The notes: generated by a model from the sequence alone, not told the origin. DNA of 64,000 nt from Flexifilum sp963727545 (GCA_963727545.1 CAVSGS010000015.1:177363-241362); one strand, 5' to 3'. Shown: positions 18,522-28,094, counted from the stretch's first letter. Program-made: numbers and translations.

Positions 18522-20928
18522 ATGAATAACATTGCCCACCGCATCAAAGGCTCGACCATCCGCTTTGCCGTCCTGATCGTCCTCGTATTCACGCTGATGT
18601 ACGTGGGCTATAACCAACTTGAAGCACAGAACCTCGTGACTTGTCCGGGGTTGGTGCAGCAGGCGATCGACGCCGTTGGCAACAACTGCGGCAGCCTGAG
18701 CCGCAACAGCGCCTGTTACGGCTTTGAGCAGGTCAGCGCGGAGTTTTCGCAGCCGCAGCCGATCGGCTTCTTCAGCGTACCCAGTGACCGCGCCCGCCTG
18801 CTCGAACTGGAACAGTTGATCACCGCGCCAATGGATGCGACGCAGGATCGCTGGGGCGTCGCGCTGCTGAGCGTGCAGGCGAATCTGCCCGATACGCTGC
18901 CCGGTCAGAGCGTGATCTTCATGCTGCTGGGCGATACGCAGGTCGAAAACGCCGTCCCGTCGCAAGACGCCTTCCAGACCGGCGCGACGGCGAGCGTCAC
19001 CATCCAAATCGGCGCGCAGATGTACCACGATCCCGACCTGAACTCGACCATGGTCGGCAGCGTGCCGCCGGGGACGTCACTCACCGCCGACGCCGTCAGC
19101 GCCGATGGGCAGTGGGTGCGCGTCACCTATAACGGCACACCGGGCTGGCTCACCCAGCAGGTGATCAGCAGCGGCAGCGACATCAGCAGCCTACCCACCA
19201 TTGGCGAAACGCCGATGCAAGCCTTCTACTTCCGCACCAGCATCTCCGGGACGCAGTGTACCGAAGCGCCGAACTCGCTGGTGGTGCAGGGACCGCAAAG
19301 ACGTCGCCGTCGACATCACCGCTAACGGTGCCGACATCCGGCTTGGCTCGACGATTGCGCTCTATCTGCTGCCGGTTGACCCGATGACAATGGAATATCT
19401 GGTTCAGCAGTACGGCGAGATCGGCGCGGTCTCGCGCTTGATGCAGCTAATTGTGCTCGACGGTCACGTCGTCCTCAATGCCGGAACGCCCGACGAGATC
19501 ACGCTGGAAACCGGCGAGACGACCTTTATCTGCCTCTCCGAGCCGGAGAACTTGGGCACGGACGGTCAGCCCAACGACCGCACCGTCTTTACCGCCTGCC
19601 CGTGGGCACCGCCCCGCCCGGTGACGGTCGAGGACATCGCCCGCTTCCGCGAACTGCAGGGCATGACGCTCAACTACCCGATCACGCTGCCGCTGGAACT
19701 GCCTACGCCGACGCCATCGCCGACGCCGACCGCCTCGAATACGCCGCGCCCGCGCGCGGTGGTCATTCTGCCCAGCCCGACGCCGACCTTCACGCCGGTG
19801 CCGCAGCAGCCCCAGCAGCCCCAGCAGCCGCAACAACCGCAGCAGCCCCAGCAGCCGACCAATCCGCCACCTCCGCCGCCGACGCAGAATCCCTGCACCG
19901 ACGGCTTCACCTTCCCGACCGACGTCAACGAGGGCGACAACGCCACGCTGATCGCCGCGATCAACGCTGCCAACGACGAAGCCTGTCACCCCGGCGCGGA
20001 CACGATCAACCTCGTCGGCGTCGAGGGCGCGAGCTTCTACTTCAACGGAGCCGACAACAATACCAATGGTCCCAATGCACTGCCCGTGATCAGCTCGAAC
20101 ATCACGATCACGGGTCCCGGCTATCTGGGTAACCCGGACTACTTCTTCCGCTACTTCTACATCAGCCCGTCCGGCAACCTCACTTTGCAGAACATTACGC
20201 TCGATTTCGGTTCGCAGCCAAGTGGTAACAACGGCGGCGCGATCTACAATGATGGCGTGCTGACGATGGTCAACGGCAACGTCACTGGCAGTTATGCGGA
20301 TAATGGCGGTGGCATCTACAACGCGGGCACAATGACGCTCACCAACAGCGACCTCGAATCGAATTCTGCGAGCAGTGGCAATGGCGGCAACCTCTATAAC
20401 GCCGGGACCGCCACCATCAACCGCACCGTGATCGCTTACGGAAGCGCCATCAATGGCGGCGGCATCTACAACGGCGGCGGCTCGCTGAGCGTGCTCAACA
20501 GCACGATTTCCAGCAGCTACAGCGGCGGCGGCATCAACGTTGCCGGCGGCTCGGCGACCTTGAACTTCGTCACCGTCGCCAGCAACAGCGGCGGCGGTCT
20601 CTTTGGTTCGGGGATCACGGTGAAGAACTCCATTGTGGCGCAGCAAACGCCCAACTGCTCCGCCTCGCTGACGTCAGTCGCCGGAAACTTCACCGAAGAC
20701 ACCTCGTGCGCCGGGTTCACCACCAGTTCCAACCTGAACCTCCAAGCCTTCAATGGCTACGTGCACGCGCTCAGCTTCCCCAGCGACGCCATCGACGCGG
20801 TGGACTGCACCACCGATCAAGGCGCGAATGTCAGCACCGATCAAGGTGGCACCGGGCGTCCGGTCGATGCCGATCCGCAAGCCGGTCCGCCCGACTGCGA
20901 CGCCGGAGCCTTCGAGTACAACCCGTAA
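18522..20928 (+). CDS. Secreted parallel beta-helix protein with SH3-like and proline-rich linker, one frameshift
   Basis: An N-terminal signal/anchor (residues 8-35) leads to a region with a bacterial SH3-like domain (QMYHDPDLNSTMVGSVPPGT, WVRVTYNGTPGWLTQQ). A frameshift near 19293 joins it to a second extracellular domain, a Pro/Thr linker (TPTPSPTPTASNTPRPR), a (QQP)n run and a right-handed beta-helix with repeated GGGIYN and LTNS/STIS turns, ending in the PPDCDAGAFEY tail known from choice-of-anchor-Q/CSLREA-type proteins. Restored length is about 801 residues. It is probably surface-attached or secreted; function unknown. It begins 14 bp after Mrp, with a GGAG ribosome site. Confidence 0.75.
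19801..19862 (+). repeat. In-frame CAGCAGCCC-type minisatellite coding (QQP)n
   Basis: About six units of CAGCAGCC(C/G) encode consecutive QQP triplets in the linker of the beta-helix protein. The unit length keeps the frame, so copy-number change would lengthen the linker without disrupting the gene. Confidence 0.8.
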
Positions 20929-20948
20929 GTCGATCCATAGCTTCCGTC

Positions 20949-21340
20949 GGGGCGCAGCGCGCTGCGCCCCATACGTACCAACTTAAGCGATTTGACTGAC
21001 GTTTTTGCTCATGCCGCCGGGGGATCAAATCCCCTACAGGGTAGGTATTTAATTAACCTCACCCCCGCCCCCTCTCCACGATGTGGAGAGGGGGTAAAAA
21101 CAGGTTACAAGGGTGTTTAAAGTCCCCTCTCTATATAGGGGCGTAAGTTAAACCTACCCCTCTCCCCGACTGCTGGAAGCGAGCTACAAGACGGGTGGAC
21201 AATGAGTTTTAGCCGTCTTCAGGCGGCTTGAATGCTTAGCCAGAGGCTTCGAGCCTCTGGCGACACGCCGCGAACGCCCTCTCAAACCGCAAGCGGTTCC
21301 TTAACTTGGTTGTCTATGGGGGCGCAGCGCGCTGCGCCCC
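20949..21340. repeat. Composite intergenic element, copy 2 (392 bp, matching terminal palindromes)
   Basis: Both ends are GGGGCGCAGCGCGCTGCGCCCC. The interior shares with copy 1 the segments TACCAACTTAAGCG, TTTGACTGACGTTTTTGCTC, GGGGATCAAATCCCC, AGCCGTCTTCAGGCGGCTTG, CCAGAGGCTTCGAGCCTCTGG and CGGTTCCTTAACTTGG...GTCTATGG. It is longer than copy 1 because a family A palindrome sits inside. It fills most of the 494-bp spacer 20929-21422; no gene is seen. Confidence 0.8.
21041..21170. repeat. Family A palindrome nested inside composite element
   Basis: TAACCTCACCCCCGCCCC, CTCTCCACGATGTGGAGAG, GTTTAAAGTCCCCTCTC and TAAACCTACCCCTCTCC match the family A copy at 33038-33143 in order. Copy 1 of the composite element lacks this stretch. 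Confidence 0.7.
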
Positions 21341-21367
21341 GACAAACTGCTAACACACTTTCCCTCT

Positions 21368-21403
21368 TTGGGCGCAATCGAACGCTGCGAGTATAATCGA
21401 ACG
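21368..21403 (+). promoter_or_regulatory. Candidate promoter and direct-repeat operator of the PucR-type gene
   Basis: TTGGGC (21368-21373) and TATAAT (21392-21397) are 18 bp apart. The 9-mer AATCGAACG occurs twice, at 21376-21384 and 21395-21403, 19 bp apart and overlapping the promoter, which would suit autoregulation. Confidence 0.45.
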
Positions 21404-21422
21404 TCGGTTAAGGGACGGTCGT

Positions 21423-23063
21423 ATGCTCACAGTTGCGGATACACTTCAACTCGCAGAACTTAAAGGCGCACAGGTTGTCGCCGGGAGCGCCGGGCTGAAC
21501 CGGCAGGTCGGTTGGGTCCATGTCGCCGGCGTGCCGGATGCTCCCAACTGGCTCAACGGCGGCGAACTCGTCCTGACCACTATGATCAACATGCCGGACG
21601 GCGAAGCCGAGCAAGTCGCCTACCTGCAAGCGATGGCGGATAAAGGCGTCGCGGCGCTGGCGCTGGCGGTTGGGCGCTACATCGACCGCACGCCCGATCA
21701 CCTGCGCGCGGTCGCCGAGCGCAACGGCTTCCCGCTGATCGAAATCCCCTTCCAAGCCCGCTTTGTGGACATCGCCCGCGCGACCAACGAACGCATCACT
21801 CAGGAAAATCTCGCCCTGCTCGAACGGGTGCTGACAATTCACCGCGTGCTGACTCAGTTGGTGCTCGACGGCGGCGACCTCAAACAATTGGCGGAGACGC
21901 TGGCGGGGCTGGTCGGGCAGTCGATCAGCATCGAGAACGAGCGCTTCGAAGCGCTGGCGAGCCACAACATCGCCGACGTGGACGAAGCCCGACGCTATAC
22001 CCTCAGCGAGGGACGCACCGATCCACGCCTCGTCAACGCGCTGGAAGAACGCGGCATCCTCGGGCAAATTCGGCGGACGCTGCGCCCGGTTCACATCCCC
22101 CAAATGGCGGACGTCGGCTTGGAGATGGAGCGCATCCTCGCGCCGGTGGTCGTACACGGCAACATCTACGGCTTCGTCTGGATCATCGCCGACGACCGCC
22201 CGATCTCGCAGTTGGACAGCCTCGCCATCGAGAGCGGCGCGACCATCGCCGCCGTGATGCTGCTGCATCAAGAAGCGCTGCAAAGCGCCGAAGCCTCGCT
22301 GAAGGGCGGGCTGCTGGCGCAGTTGATCGAGGACGACAAAGGGCATGGCGGCAGCCGTCAAGCCGTGCTGACCGATCAAGCGCTGCGCTACGGCGTCGAT
22401 TTGAACCAGCCCTTCGTCCTGCTGATGGTCGAGCAGTCACCGGATCGCGGGTCGCCCAAGCTGCTCCAGCTTTACCGGCGCGTCAATCGCCTGTCCGCCG
22501 ACTGGCACGTGATCGTCGGGCAGTTCGCCGGTGAGGTGTTGGTGCTGGCGCAAGCCTCGCTCGACCTCCCGGCGCTGAGCGCCGCCATCCACGCCCAAGC
22601 CGGAGCGATTCGCCTGAGCATCAGCGCGATCCAGTGCGCGCCGGACGGCATGGCGACCGCCTACAGCCAATGCCACGACACCTTGACGATCACGCAGCGA
22701 CTGGCTGACGCTTCCGGCGACGAGCGCGACACCGTCTATTTCGACGATCTGGGCTATCTGCACACGATCTACCGCGCCGGTGCGGGCGCGCTGGCGGCGA
22801 ATCCCTTCGTCCCGGCGCTGCGCCGCTTGCAAGCCGAGCAGCAAGCCGATCTGTTTCACACGCTTGAGGTTTATCTCGATGCAGGCGGCAACGGCGTCCA
22901 AACGGCGGAACTGCTGACCATCCACCGCAGCACGCTCAACTACCGCCTGACGCGCATCGAGGAAATCTGCGCCGCCAAGCTCAGCGACCCGCTGACGCGG
23001 ACGAATCTGCAAATCGCGCTCAAGCTGCTGCGCCTGTTCGAAAAAAACAGTACTGAGTACTGA
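21423..23063 (+). CDS. PucR-family transcriptional regulator
   Basis: A 546-residue protein with an N-terminal PucR/PurC-like domain (MLTVADTLQLAELKGAQVVA, then WLNGGELVLTTM and HLRAVAERNGFPLIEIPF), a middle sensor region and a C-terminal PucR helix-turn-helix (VQTAELLTIHRSTLNYRLTR) near residue 500. PucR-type proteins regulate purine or other nitrogen-compound catabolism and respond to small effectors; the regulon here is not shown, though an M20 amidohydrolase and RidA gene lie upstream on the other strand. The final NSTEY and the stop are encoded by the adjoining GAGTACT repeat. Confidence 0.9.
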   Translation: MLTVADTLQLAELKGAQVVAGSAGLNRQVGWVHVAGVPDAPNWLNGGELVLTTMINMPDGEAEQVAYLQAMADKGVAALALAVGRYIDRTPDHLRAVAERNGFPLIEIPFQARFVDIARATNERITQENLALLERVLTIHRVLTQLVLDGGDLKQLAETLAGLVGQSISIENERFEALASHNIADVDEARRYTLSEGRTDPRLVNALEERGILGQIRRTLRPVHIPQMADVGLEMERILAPVVVHGNIYGFVWIIADDRPISQLDSLAIESGATIAAVMLLHQEALQSAEASLKGGLLAQLIEDDKGHGGSRQAVLTDQALRYGVDLNQPFVLLMVEQSPDRGSPKLLQLYRRVNRLSADWHVIVGQFAGEVLVLAQASLDLPALSAAIHAQAGAIRLSISAIQCAPDGMATAYSQCHDTLTITQRLADASGDERDTVYFDDLGYLHTIYRAGAGALAANPFVPALRRLQAEQQADLFHTLEVYLDAGGNGVQTAELLTIHRSTLNYRLTRIEEICAAKLSDPLTRTNLQIALKLLRLFEKNSTEY

Positions 23064-23128
23064 GTACCGAGTACGAGTGCTGAGTACTGAGTGCTGAGTA
23101 CTGAGTGCTGAGTGCTGAGTGCTGAGTG
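23047..23128. repeat. GAGTACT/GAGTGCT tandem array (copy 2)
   Basis: About ten head-to-tail GAGTACT, GAGTACC or GAGTGCT units begin inside the last codons of the PucR gene and run toward the terminator at 23136. Confidence 0.8.
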
Positions 23129-23135
23129 TAAAACA

Positions 23136-23175
23136 GAGCGCGGACGTTCACCTAAACAAACGTCCGCGCTCTTTG
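23136..23175. terminator. Rho-independent terminator between convergent genes
   Basis: GAGCGCGGACGTT (23136-23148) pairs perfectly with AACGTCCGCGCTC (23159-23171), followed by TTTGT on the plus strand. It ends the PucR transcript and perhaps the convergent PPC-domain transcript. Confidence 0.8.
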
Positions 23176-23208
23176 TATTGCTGCATACTCCGACATGTCT
23201 GTTTTACA

Positions 23209-23257
23209 CTCGGTACTCAGGCGTTACTCAGTACTCGGTACTTGCTACTTGTTACTT
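23209..23257. repeat. GAGTACT-type repeat (copy 3)
   Basis: ACTCGGTACTCAGGCGTTACTCAGTACTCGGTACTTG and neighbouring units are the reverse orientation of the array at 23047. The stop of the PPC-domain gene is at its edge. Confidence 0.75.
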
Positions 23258-24751
23258 GCGCAGCGTGCCGATCGTCAGCCCGAACGACCCGGCGACGTCG
23301 GTCGAGCCGGAAACCTCGACCGTGTACGTCCCGTCCGCCGTGATGTGATAATTGCTGATCCACGAGTCGTAGAAGCCGAGCGTGGCGCTGCTCGTGCCAT
23401 GATCGTCGTTGTCGATCAGCACCGTACCGGCGGCATCGACCAGCGCGACGTAGGGATCGAAATCGGTGGTCAGCGCCCGCGCCGTGATGGTGACGTAATC
23501 GCCCGCCTGCGCCTCGAAGGTCTGGGTGAACGTCTCTCTGGATTTCACCGTGCCCAGCACGACCTGCTCGCTCGGCAAACCGGTCGGAGCATCGGTCGCC
23601 ACCTTGTCGATCGTCAGCGTGAACGAACCGGCGCTATCCTTGTAGCCGCGCACGTCGATCTCGTAACTCCCGGCTTCCTTGACGATCCAGTCGTAGATGC
23701 GCGCGTCGGTCTGCTGCAAGTCCGGGTCGTTGGTACCGTAATCGTCGTTGTCGATGATGTAGGTGTCGTTCAGGTAGACGACGACGCGCGGGTCGAAATC
23801 CGCCGAAGTCGCCTGTACCGTGATGATGTAGACGTCCCCGGCGTTCGCGTCGAGGTGGGTCGTGTAGGTGCCGTTGGCACTAATGCTGTCGTTGATCACC
23901 TGCGTGTCCTCGGCGGGCACGGCGGTCGGCGCATTCGGGAGCACCACCGACGCGCCACCGCTCAGGTCGATCGTCAGCTCGAACGTGCCGCCGATCCCGG
24001 CAAAGCCGGTGATTTGGATCGTGTAAGTGCCGTCGCTGGGAATCGCAAAGTGGGGGATTTGCGAGTCGAGCGTGCTCAGCGTATCGTCCGGTGCCTCGTG
24101 ATCGTCATTGCTGGCGACTTCCGTACCGCTCGGATCGAGCAGCGTGACCTTCGGATCAAGCTGGCTGTCGGTCGCCCGGACGGTGATCGTCACCGCCATG
24201 CCCTGAATGGCATCGAAGGTGGTCGTATAGGTGCCGTTGGCGGGCACAGTGTCGTCGATGACCTGCGCCGGTCTGCCGGTCATTTGCGGCGGGGCGGTCT
24301 GGTCGCTGCTCCCGGTCGTCAGCGTAACCTCGACTTTGCCCTGCTGCGTATCGCTGGTTGCCGCGACTTCGATGGTATACGTCCCGGCGGCGGGCAGCGC
24401 CGCGCCGTCAATCTGCGCATCGAAGAGGGTCAAGTTGGAGCTGGGGTTCTCATGATCGTCATTGCTGGCGATCACGGTGCCGCTGGCGTCGTACAGGGTC
24501 AGCATCGGGTCGAGCACGCCTTCCGGTTCGAGGCTGCGCGCCGTAATCGTGACGGTTTCCGCGTCCATCGCCTCGTAGCTCAAGACGACGGGCGTCGTGC
24601 CGGACAGGGCAACCTTCGTTGGCGTGTCCACGGTGATCGGAGTGGCGCTACCCTGCGAACTGGATGTCTCCTGTCCGCCGGTCTGGGCGAAGACCGCCGG
24701 AACCAGTACGAACAGCGCCAGCAGACCCATCATTCGAGCAAGCTTAATCAT
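23252..24751 (-). CDS. Secreted protein with tandem PPC-like (pre-peptidase C-terminal) domains
   Basis: A 499-residue protein with a signal peptide (about residues 1-22, ending VFAQ). Four similar beta-sandwich units follow, each with a DPxxxLxDxxGTxxxxNDDH-type motif: VIASNDDHENP, EVASNDDHEAP, YIIDNDDYGTN and VLIDNDDHGTS, and each closing with a GTYTIxVxG strand. This is the PPC-domain pattern found in secreted proteases and surface proteins; no catalytic domain is present. The acidic NDDH/NDDY loops may bind calcium. It follows another secreted protein gene after a terminator. Confidence 0.8.
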   Translation of the reverse strand: MIKLARMMGLLALFVLVPAVFAQTGGQETSSSQGSATPITVDTPTKVALSGTTPVVLSYEAMDAETVTITARSLEPEGVLDPMLTLYDASGTVIASNDDHENPSSNLTLFDAQIDGAALPAAGTYTIEVAATSDTQQGKVEVTLTTGSSDQTAPPQMTGRPAQVIDDTVPANGTYTTTFDAIQGMAVTITVRATDSQLDPKVTLLDPSGTEVASNDDHEAPDDTLSTLDSQIPHFAIPSDGTYTIQITGFAGIGGTFELTIDLSGGASVVLPNAPTAVPAEDTQVINDSISANGTYTTHLDANAGDVYIITVQATSADFDPRVVVYLNDTYIIDNDDYGTNDPDLQQTDARIYDWIVKEAGSYEIDVRGYKDSAGSFTLTIDKVATDAPTGLPSEQVVLGTVKSRETFTQTFEAQAGDYVTITARALTTDFDPYVALVDAAGTVLIDNDDHGTSSATLGFYDSWISNYHITADGTYTVEVSGSTDVAGSFGLTIGTLRK

Positions 24752-24771
24752 TTTGACCTCCGAAATATAAA

Positions 24772-24796
24772 AAGGGCTGGCACAAAGCCAGCCCCG
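24772..24796 (-). terminator. Rho-independent terminator
   Basis: On the minus strand GGGGCTGGC, a TTTGT loop and GCCAGCCC are followed by TTTTTATA. It ends the 24837-25790 gene just before the PPC-domain gene starts. Confidence 0.8.
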
Positions 24797-24836
24797 ATCT
24801 TCCTTCGCGTGCCCATCAGCGCGCTGTAGTTACTGC

Positions 24837-25790
24837 TCAGCCACCCGCAGTCGCGTCCATCATGACGGCGTCCGCCGGTGCTTCAACCGAAACCGGCTCG
24901 TTGACACCGCTCAGGCTGAGGTCGAAATTGAGCGTGATACCCGCATCTTGACCCAGCGGCAAGCTAAAGTTCACCGCCAAGCGACTGAGCATTTCACTGC
25001 TGGTATCGACATACTGATCGACGCTAACATTCGCCATCGACAACAAGCTCGTGAGCATCGGTACCATCGACATCTGCGAGTTAGGCGTGGCGTCGCCGCT
25101 GCCCGACGCATCCATCTGGCTCGCCATCAGCGACGTAATTTCCGGAGAAGACACGAACTTGGCAAGATCGAAATTGAGCGTGAACAGTGCTTGACCATCC
25201 GCATCCGAGCGCACGACCGTGATGAAGTCCGCCGGGTTCAGGCTGGACAGCCCCGCCATCGCGTCGCCGATGCCGCTCATACCCGCCAAGCCGGAGAGGT
25301 CGCCACTTTGGAGCTGCGACGGATCGACCGTTGCATCCGAACCCGCCGACGCCAGTCCCATGTCGAACATTGAGGTCGCCGTGCTCATCGCGGCATCGAG
25401 GGTCTCGCCCTTCCAGCCGGTACCGTCGTTGTAGTAAAGGTAGCCATCGACCACGCGCACGCCCACGTTTACGTCGGTCGCTTGCGTCCCGTCATTGATC
25501 GTACCGGTCACGTCAAGCTGGAACATCGGGTTATCGCTGCTAGTGGAAAGCACACCCGATCCGGTCAAGTCGGCAGTGACGTCAGTGGCACTCAAACCGG
25601 AGGCTTTTAGCGTAGTCGTGAAATTATACGACGCGGAATCAACGCCGCTGAGGTTAGCCCAGCCCGCCTGCCACAAGTCATAATCTGATTGGCTCAGCCC
25701 AAAGGTTTCATCCTGAGCAAATGCGGCGGGCACGGTGGCAAGCACCAATGCCAGTAAAAGAAATGCAAGACTCAAGTGAAGCTTCTTCAT
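24837..25790 (-). CDS. Secreted protein of unknown function (LppX/LolA-like shape)
   Basis: A 317-residue protein. A clear signal peptide (MKKLHLSLAFLLLALVLATV...AAFAQ) precedes an alternating beta pattern with SASYNFTTTLKASGL, VVDGYLYYNDGTGWKG and a final SVEAPADAV. The features of a measured membrane-lipid-binding half-barrel (VDGYLYYNDGTGW, LNFDLAKF, LNFDLSLSG) recall LppX/LolA-like lipoprotein carriers, but no lipobox Cys is present. Function is not known; the fold idea is inference. Strand and spacing place it before the PPC protein, with an intervening terminator. Confidence 0.65.
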   Translation of the reverse strand: MKKLHLSLAFLLLALVLATVPAAFAQDETFGLSQSDYDLWQAGWANLSGVDSASYNFTTTLKASGLSATDVTADLTGSGVLSTSSDNPMFQLDVTGTINDGTQATDVNVGVRVVDGYLYYNDGTGWKGETLDAAMSTATSMFDMGLASAGSDATVDPSQLQSGDLSGLAGMSGIGDAMAGLSSLNPADFITVVRSDADGQALFTLNFDLAKFVSSPEITSLMASQMDASGSGDATPNSQMSMVPMLTSLLSMANVSVDQYVDTSSEMLSRLAVNFSLPLGQDAGITLNFDLSLSGVNEPVSVEAPADAVMMDATAGG

Positions 25791-25957
25791 TTCGTAACAT
25801 GCTCCTCGATGGTTCGATGGATAGGGTAATACAATTTCTTTCGTCGCAACTTCAGTTTACGTGTAATAGAAGGTGCTGTCAAACGAGAAAGCGTCAACCA
25901 TCACCCGCACGAAAACTGTTTATGCGTCCTTAATTCCCTATACGTAACCCGGCACCG

Positions 25958-26839
25958 CTAAGTTTCGTGATCCGGCGAGACTACCGGCAAACGCGGATCG
26001 ATTTCGCCCCAGCTTCCCTTGACCCACGCATACGCCGGATCATCACTGTTGGCGAGCGACTGCGCCGACCCCGCCAAGAAGTTGAGGTAATAGGTTGTAT
26101 AGCCCGGTGCGCTGACGACCGGATGATAGCCTTCCGGGACGAGCACGGCGTCGTGATTCCGCGCCAGCATCAGGGCGTCGATGCTGTGATCGCCGGTATA
26201 GACGCGCTGATAAGCGTACCCCTCACGGCGGTCGATCTTGTAGAAGTAGATTTCTTCGAGGTCGGCTTCGAGCAGCTTGCCGTCGGGAGCGACCCGGTGA
26301 ATGTCGTGCTTGTGCGGCGGATAGCTCGACCAGTTGCCGCTCGGCGTGTAGACCTCGACGGCGACGATCCGCTGGCAGTCGAAGCCCGGCGGCAGAATGC
26401 TGTTGATCTGGCGCGAGGCGTTACCGCCGCCGCGCAGTTCGATGGCGCTGTCCTTGGGCGTAACCAGCCGCGCCGGGTGATCCTCGGTCGCCGGAACCCA
26501 GCACGACGCGACCTCGAAGCCATCGCTCAGCGCCTCGATCTCGAAATCGACGCCGCGCGAGAGATAGAGCGCATACGGCATCCCGCTGAAGACGTCGCGC
26601 CGCCGTCCGACGTGCTTGAAATCGCCTTGGCTGGTGTGGATCGTGCAGGTGCCGCCGAGAATGACGTGGGCATACTCAAAATCGCCGGTGCTGCCGCTCC
26701 ACGTGTCGCCCATGTTCAGGCGTCGCGCCGCCATATTCAGAAAATCCCAACCGGCTTGTTCCGCCGAAACTTGAGCGAAAACGCCCGTGCCGCCGGTATC
26801 CTGCGAACGGATTAGGAGGTTTTTCGAGGTGTACTCCAT
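25958..26839 (-). CDS. iolB: 5-deoxy-glucuronate isomerase
   Basis: A 293-residue double-cupin protein of the IolB/KduI family, which converts 5-deoxy-D-glucuronate to 5-dehydro-2-deoxy-D-gluconate in myo-inositol breakdown. Characteristic parts: FLNMAARRLNMGDTW, a first cupin core ending VILGGTC, the metal site PPHKHD and the adjacent LEEIYFYKIDRREGYAYQRVY, and HPVVSAPGYTTYYLNFLAG. Length is normal. A sugar isomerase lies upstream on the same strand beyond a membrane protein; no other clear iol genes are in the window. Confidence 0.93.
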   Translation of the reverse strand: MEYTSKNLLIRSQDTGGTGVFAQVSAEQAGWDFLNMAARRLNMGDTWSGSTGDFEYAHVILGGTCTIHTSQGDFKHVGRRRDVFSGMPYALYLSRGVDFEIEALSDGFEVASCWVPATEDHPARLVTPKDSAIELRGGGNASRQINSILPPGFDCQRIVAVEVYTPSGNWSSYPPHKHDIHRVAPDGKLLEADLEEIYFYKIDRREGYAYQRVYTGDHSIDALMLARNHDAVLVPEGYHPVVSAPGYTTYYLNFLAGSAQSLANSDDPAYAWVKGSWGEIDPRLPVVSPDHET

Positions 26840-26900
26840 AAGGTGACTATCCTTTCTTCAAATAAGCAGTAGCTTTACCGCAAAGCCACGCTGAACGCAA

Positions 26901-27857
26901 TCATCGTCTGCTTGATCCCGGCATCGATTTAGGCGGCAGCACTCGCTGGCGGACGGCAACCGCTTGATTGAGGCGAAGCTGCACCAGCGTCAGCCCGGCG
27001 TAGAGGACAATGCACAGCACCGTACCGATCCAGTAATCTGTTGCGAATTCTGAACCGCCCGTGAACAGGGTGAGCAGCGTCAACATGCCGCCGTCGATTG
27101 GCGTGAGGAACAGCGATGGAACGATAACTGATAGGTTCGACGTTCTGCCGATGAGCAAGATGAACATGACAGCAAACGAAAGCATGATCGTGCCCAGATG
27201 CAGCAGCCCCCCGACACGGACAGCGGCGGTCTGGCTCGACGTGATTAACCCGGCGAGGACGCCCAACGCCGCCGAGAACGCAGCATAGACTGGTGGGAAG
27301 ATGGCGATCAGCGCGGCGTAAACGATGACGGCAGTGATCGGCGGTGGCTCGTACCAAGGGTACACGGCGATGAATCCGCTCGCTAACCAGATCCAGAGCA
27401 CAACGAGGAAACGCAGCACAAGCAGCGAACGATAATCGCTCAAGATCACCTGCACCGTTGCAAACCACTTGCCGATGACGATTCGGCGAGCGTCGACGCC
27501 CGTCAGCAGCAAGCTCTCCCACGTGCGCCCCTGCTTCTCCCGCGCGACCCCGACAGCGGCAACCTGCAAGCCAAAAGCGGCAAGGCTGAGGTGCTGCACC
27601 ATCACCAACACGCCCATGAGGACCGCCAGCATCGCGAACCAACCGCGCAGAGTCTCGTGAACGTCATCGCGCGGGGCGGCGATCAACGCTGCTAACTGGG
27701 GTTCCAGTGCGAGGGCGATGTGCGAGAGCAGCGCGACGATCAGCAGCAGCGTCAGGATCACCGGAATGCGCCGGGAGCTGTTACGAAGTAACGGTGTGCG
27801 CTGCTGATGGAGCATTTCTGCCCGCGCGATCGGGTTGTCGTTCAGCGCTCGAATCAT
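26901..27857 (-). CDS. ABC-2-type membrane protein (permease-like), no ATPase neighbour
   Basis: A 318-residue protein with about six membrane segments (residues 31-50, 70-95, 145-165, 175-205, 215-240, 282-300). Between the second and third lies a cytoplasmic loop with REKQGRTWESLLLTGVDARR, the EKxxGTWExLLxTP-like motif typical of ABC-2 permeases of the ABC transporter class. No ATP-binding partner is adjacent, so it is an orphan or partner of a distant subunit. Frame intact. The substrate is unknown. Confidence 0.7.
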   Translation of the reverse strand: MIRALNDNPIARAEMLHQQRTPLLRNSSRRIPVILTLLLIVALLSHIALALEPQLAALIAAPRDDVHETLRGWFAMLAVLMGVLVMVQHLSLAAFGLQVAAVGVAREKQGRTWESLLLTGVDARRIVIGKWFATVQVILSDYRSLLVLRFLVVLWIWLASGFIAVYPWYEPPPITAVIVYAALIAIFPPVYAAFSAALGVLAGLITSSQTAAVRVGGLLHLGTIMLSFAVMFILLIGRTSNLSVIVPSLFLTPIDGGMLTLLTLFTGGSEFATDYWIGTVLCIVLYAGLTLVQLRLNQAVAVRQRVLPPKSMPGSSRR

Positions 27858-27889
27858 GCGCCGCCTTTCGTAGCAAGGATCGGTTGTAG

Positions 27890-28086
27890 GGGCAGGTTTG
27901 AGAGCGTGTTTAAAAACCCCTTTGCTGTGTCAAGCAGTCGTCATATTTGACCAGAAACACTTGAAACGGACGAAGGCACTCTCCCCTCCCTGAATTCGGG
28001 GAGGGGAAGCGCAAGGCAAACCGAAGGTTTGCACCGCGGGGGTGGGGTCAAAGCGGTACTTTTTAGACACGCTCTGAAACCTGCCC
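27890..28086. repeat. 197-bp MITE-like element with 27-bp terminal inverted repeats
   Basis: GGGCAGGTTTGAGAGCGTGT (27890 onward) is repeated inverted at the other end (28060-28086) with two mismatches over 27 bp. The centre holds a CTCCCCTCCCTGAATTCGGG/GGGGAGGGG family A-like hairpin. No coding potential. Confidence 0.7.
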
Positions 28087-28094
28087 ACCGGTGG

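Noticed and set aside
23047..23128. GAGTACT array as a CRISPR
   Set aside because: Units are 7-8 bp and contiguous with no unique spacers.
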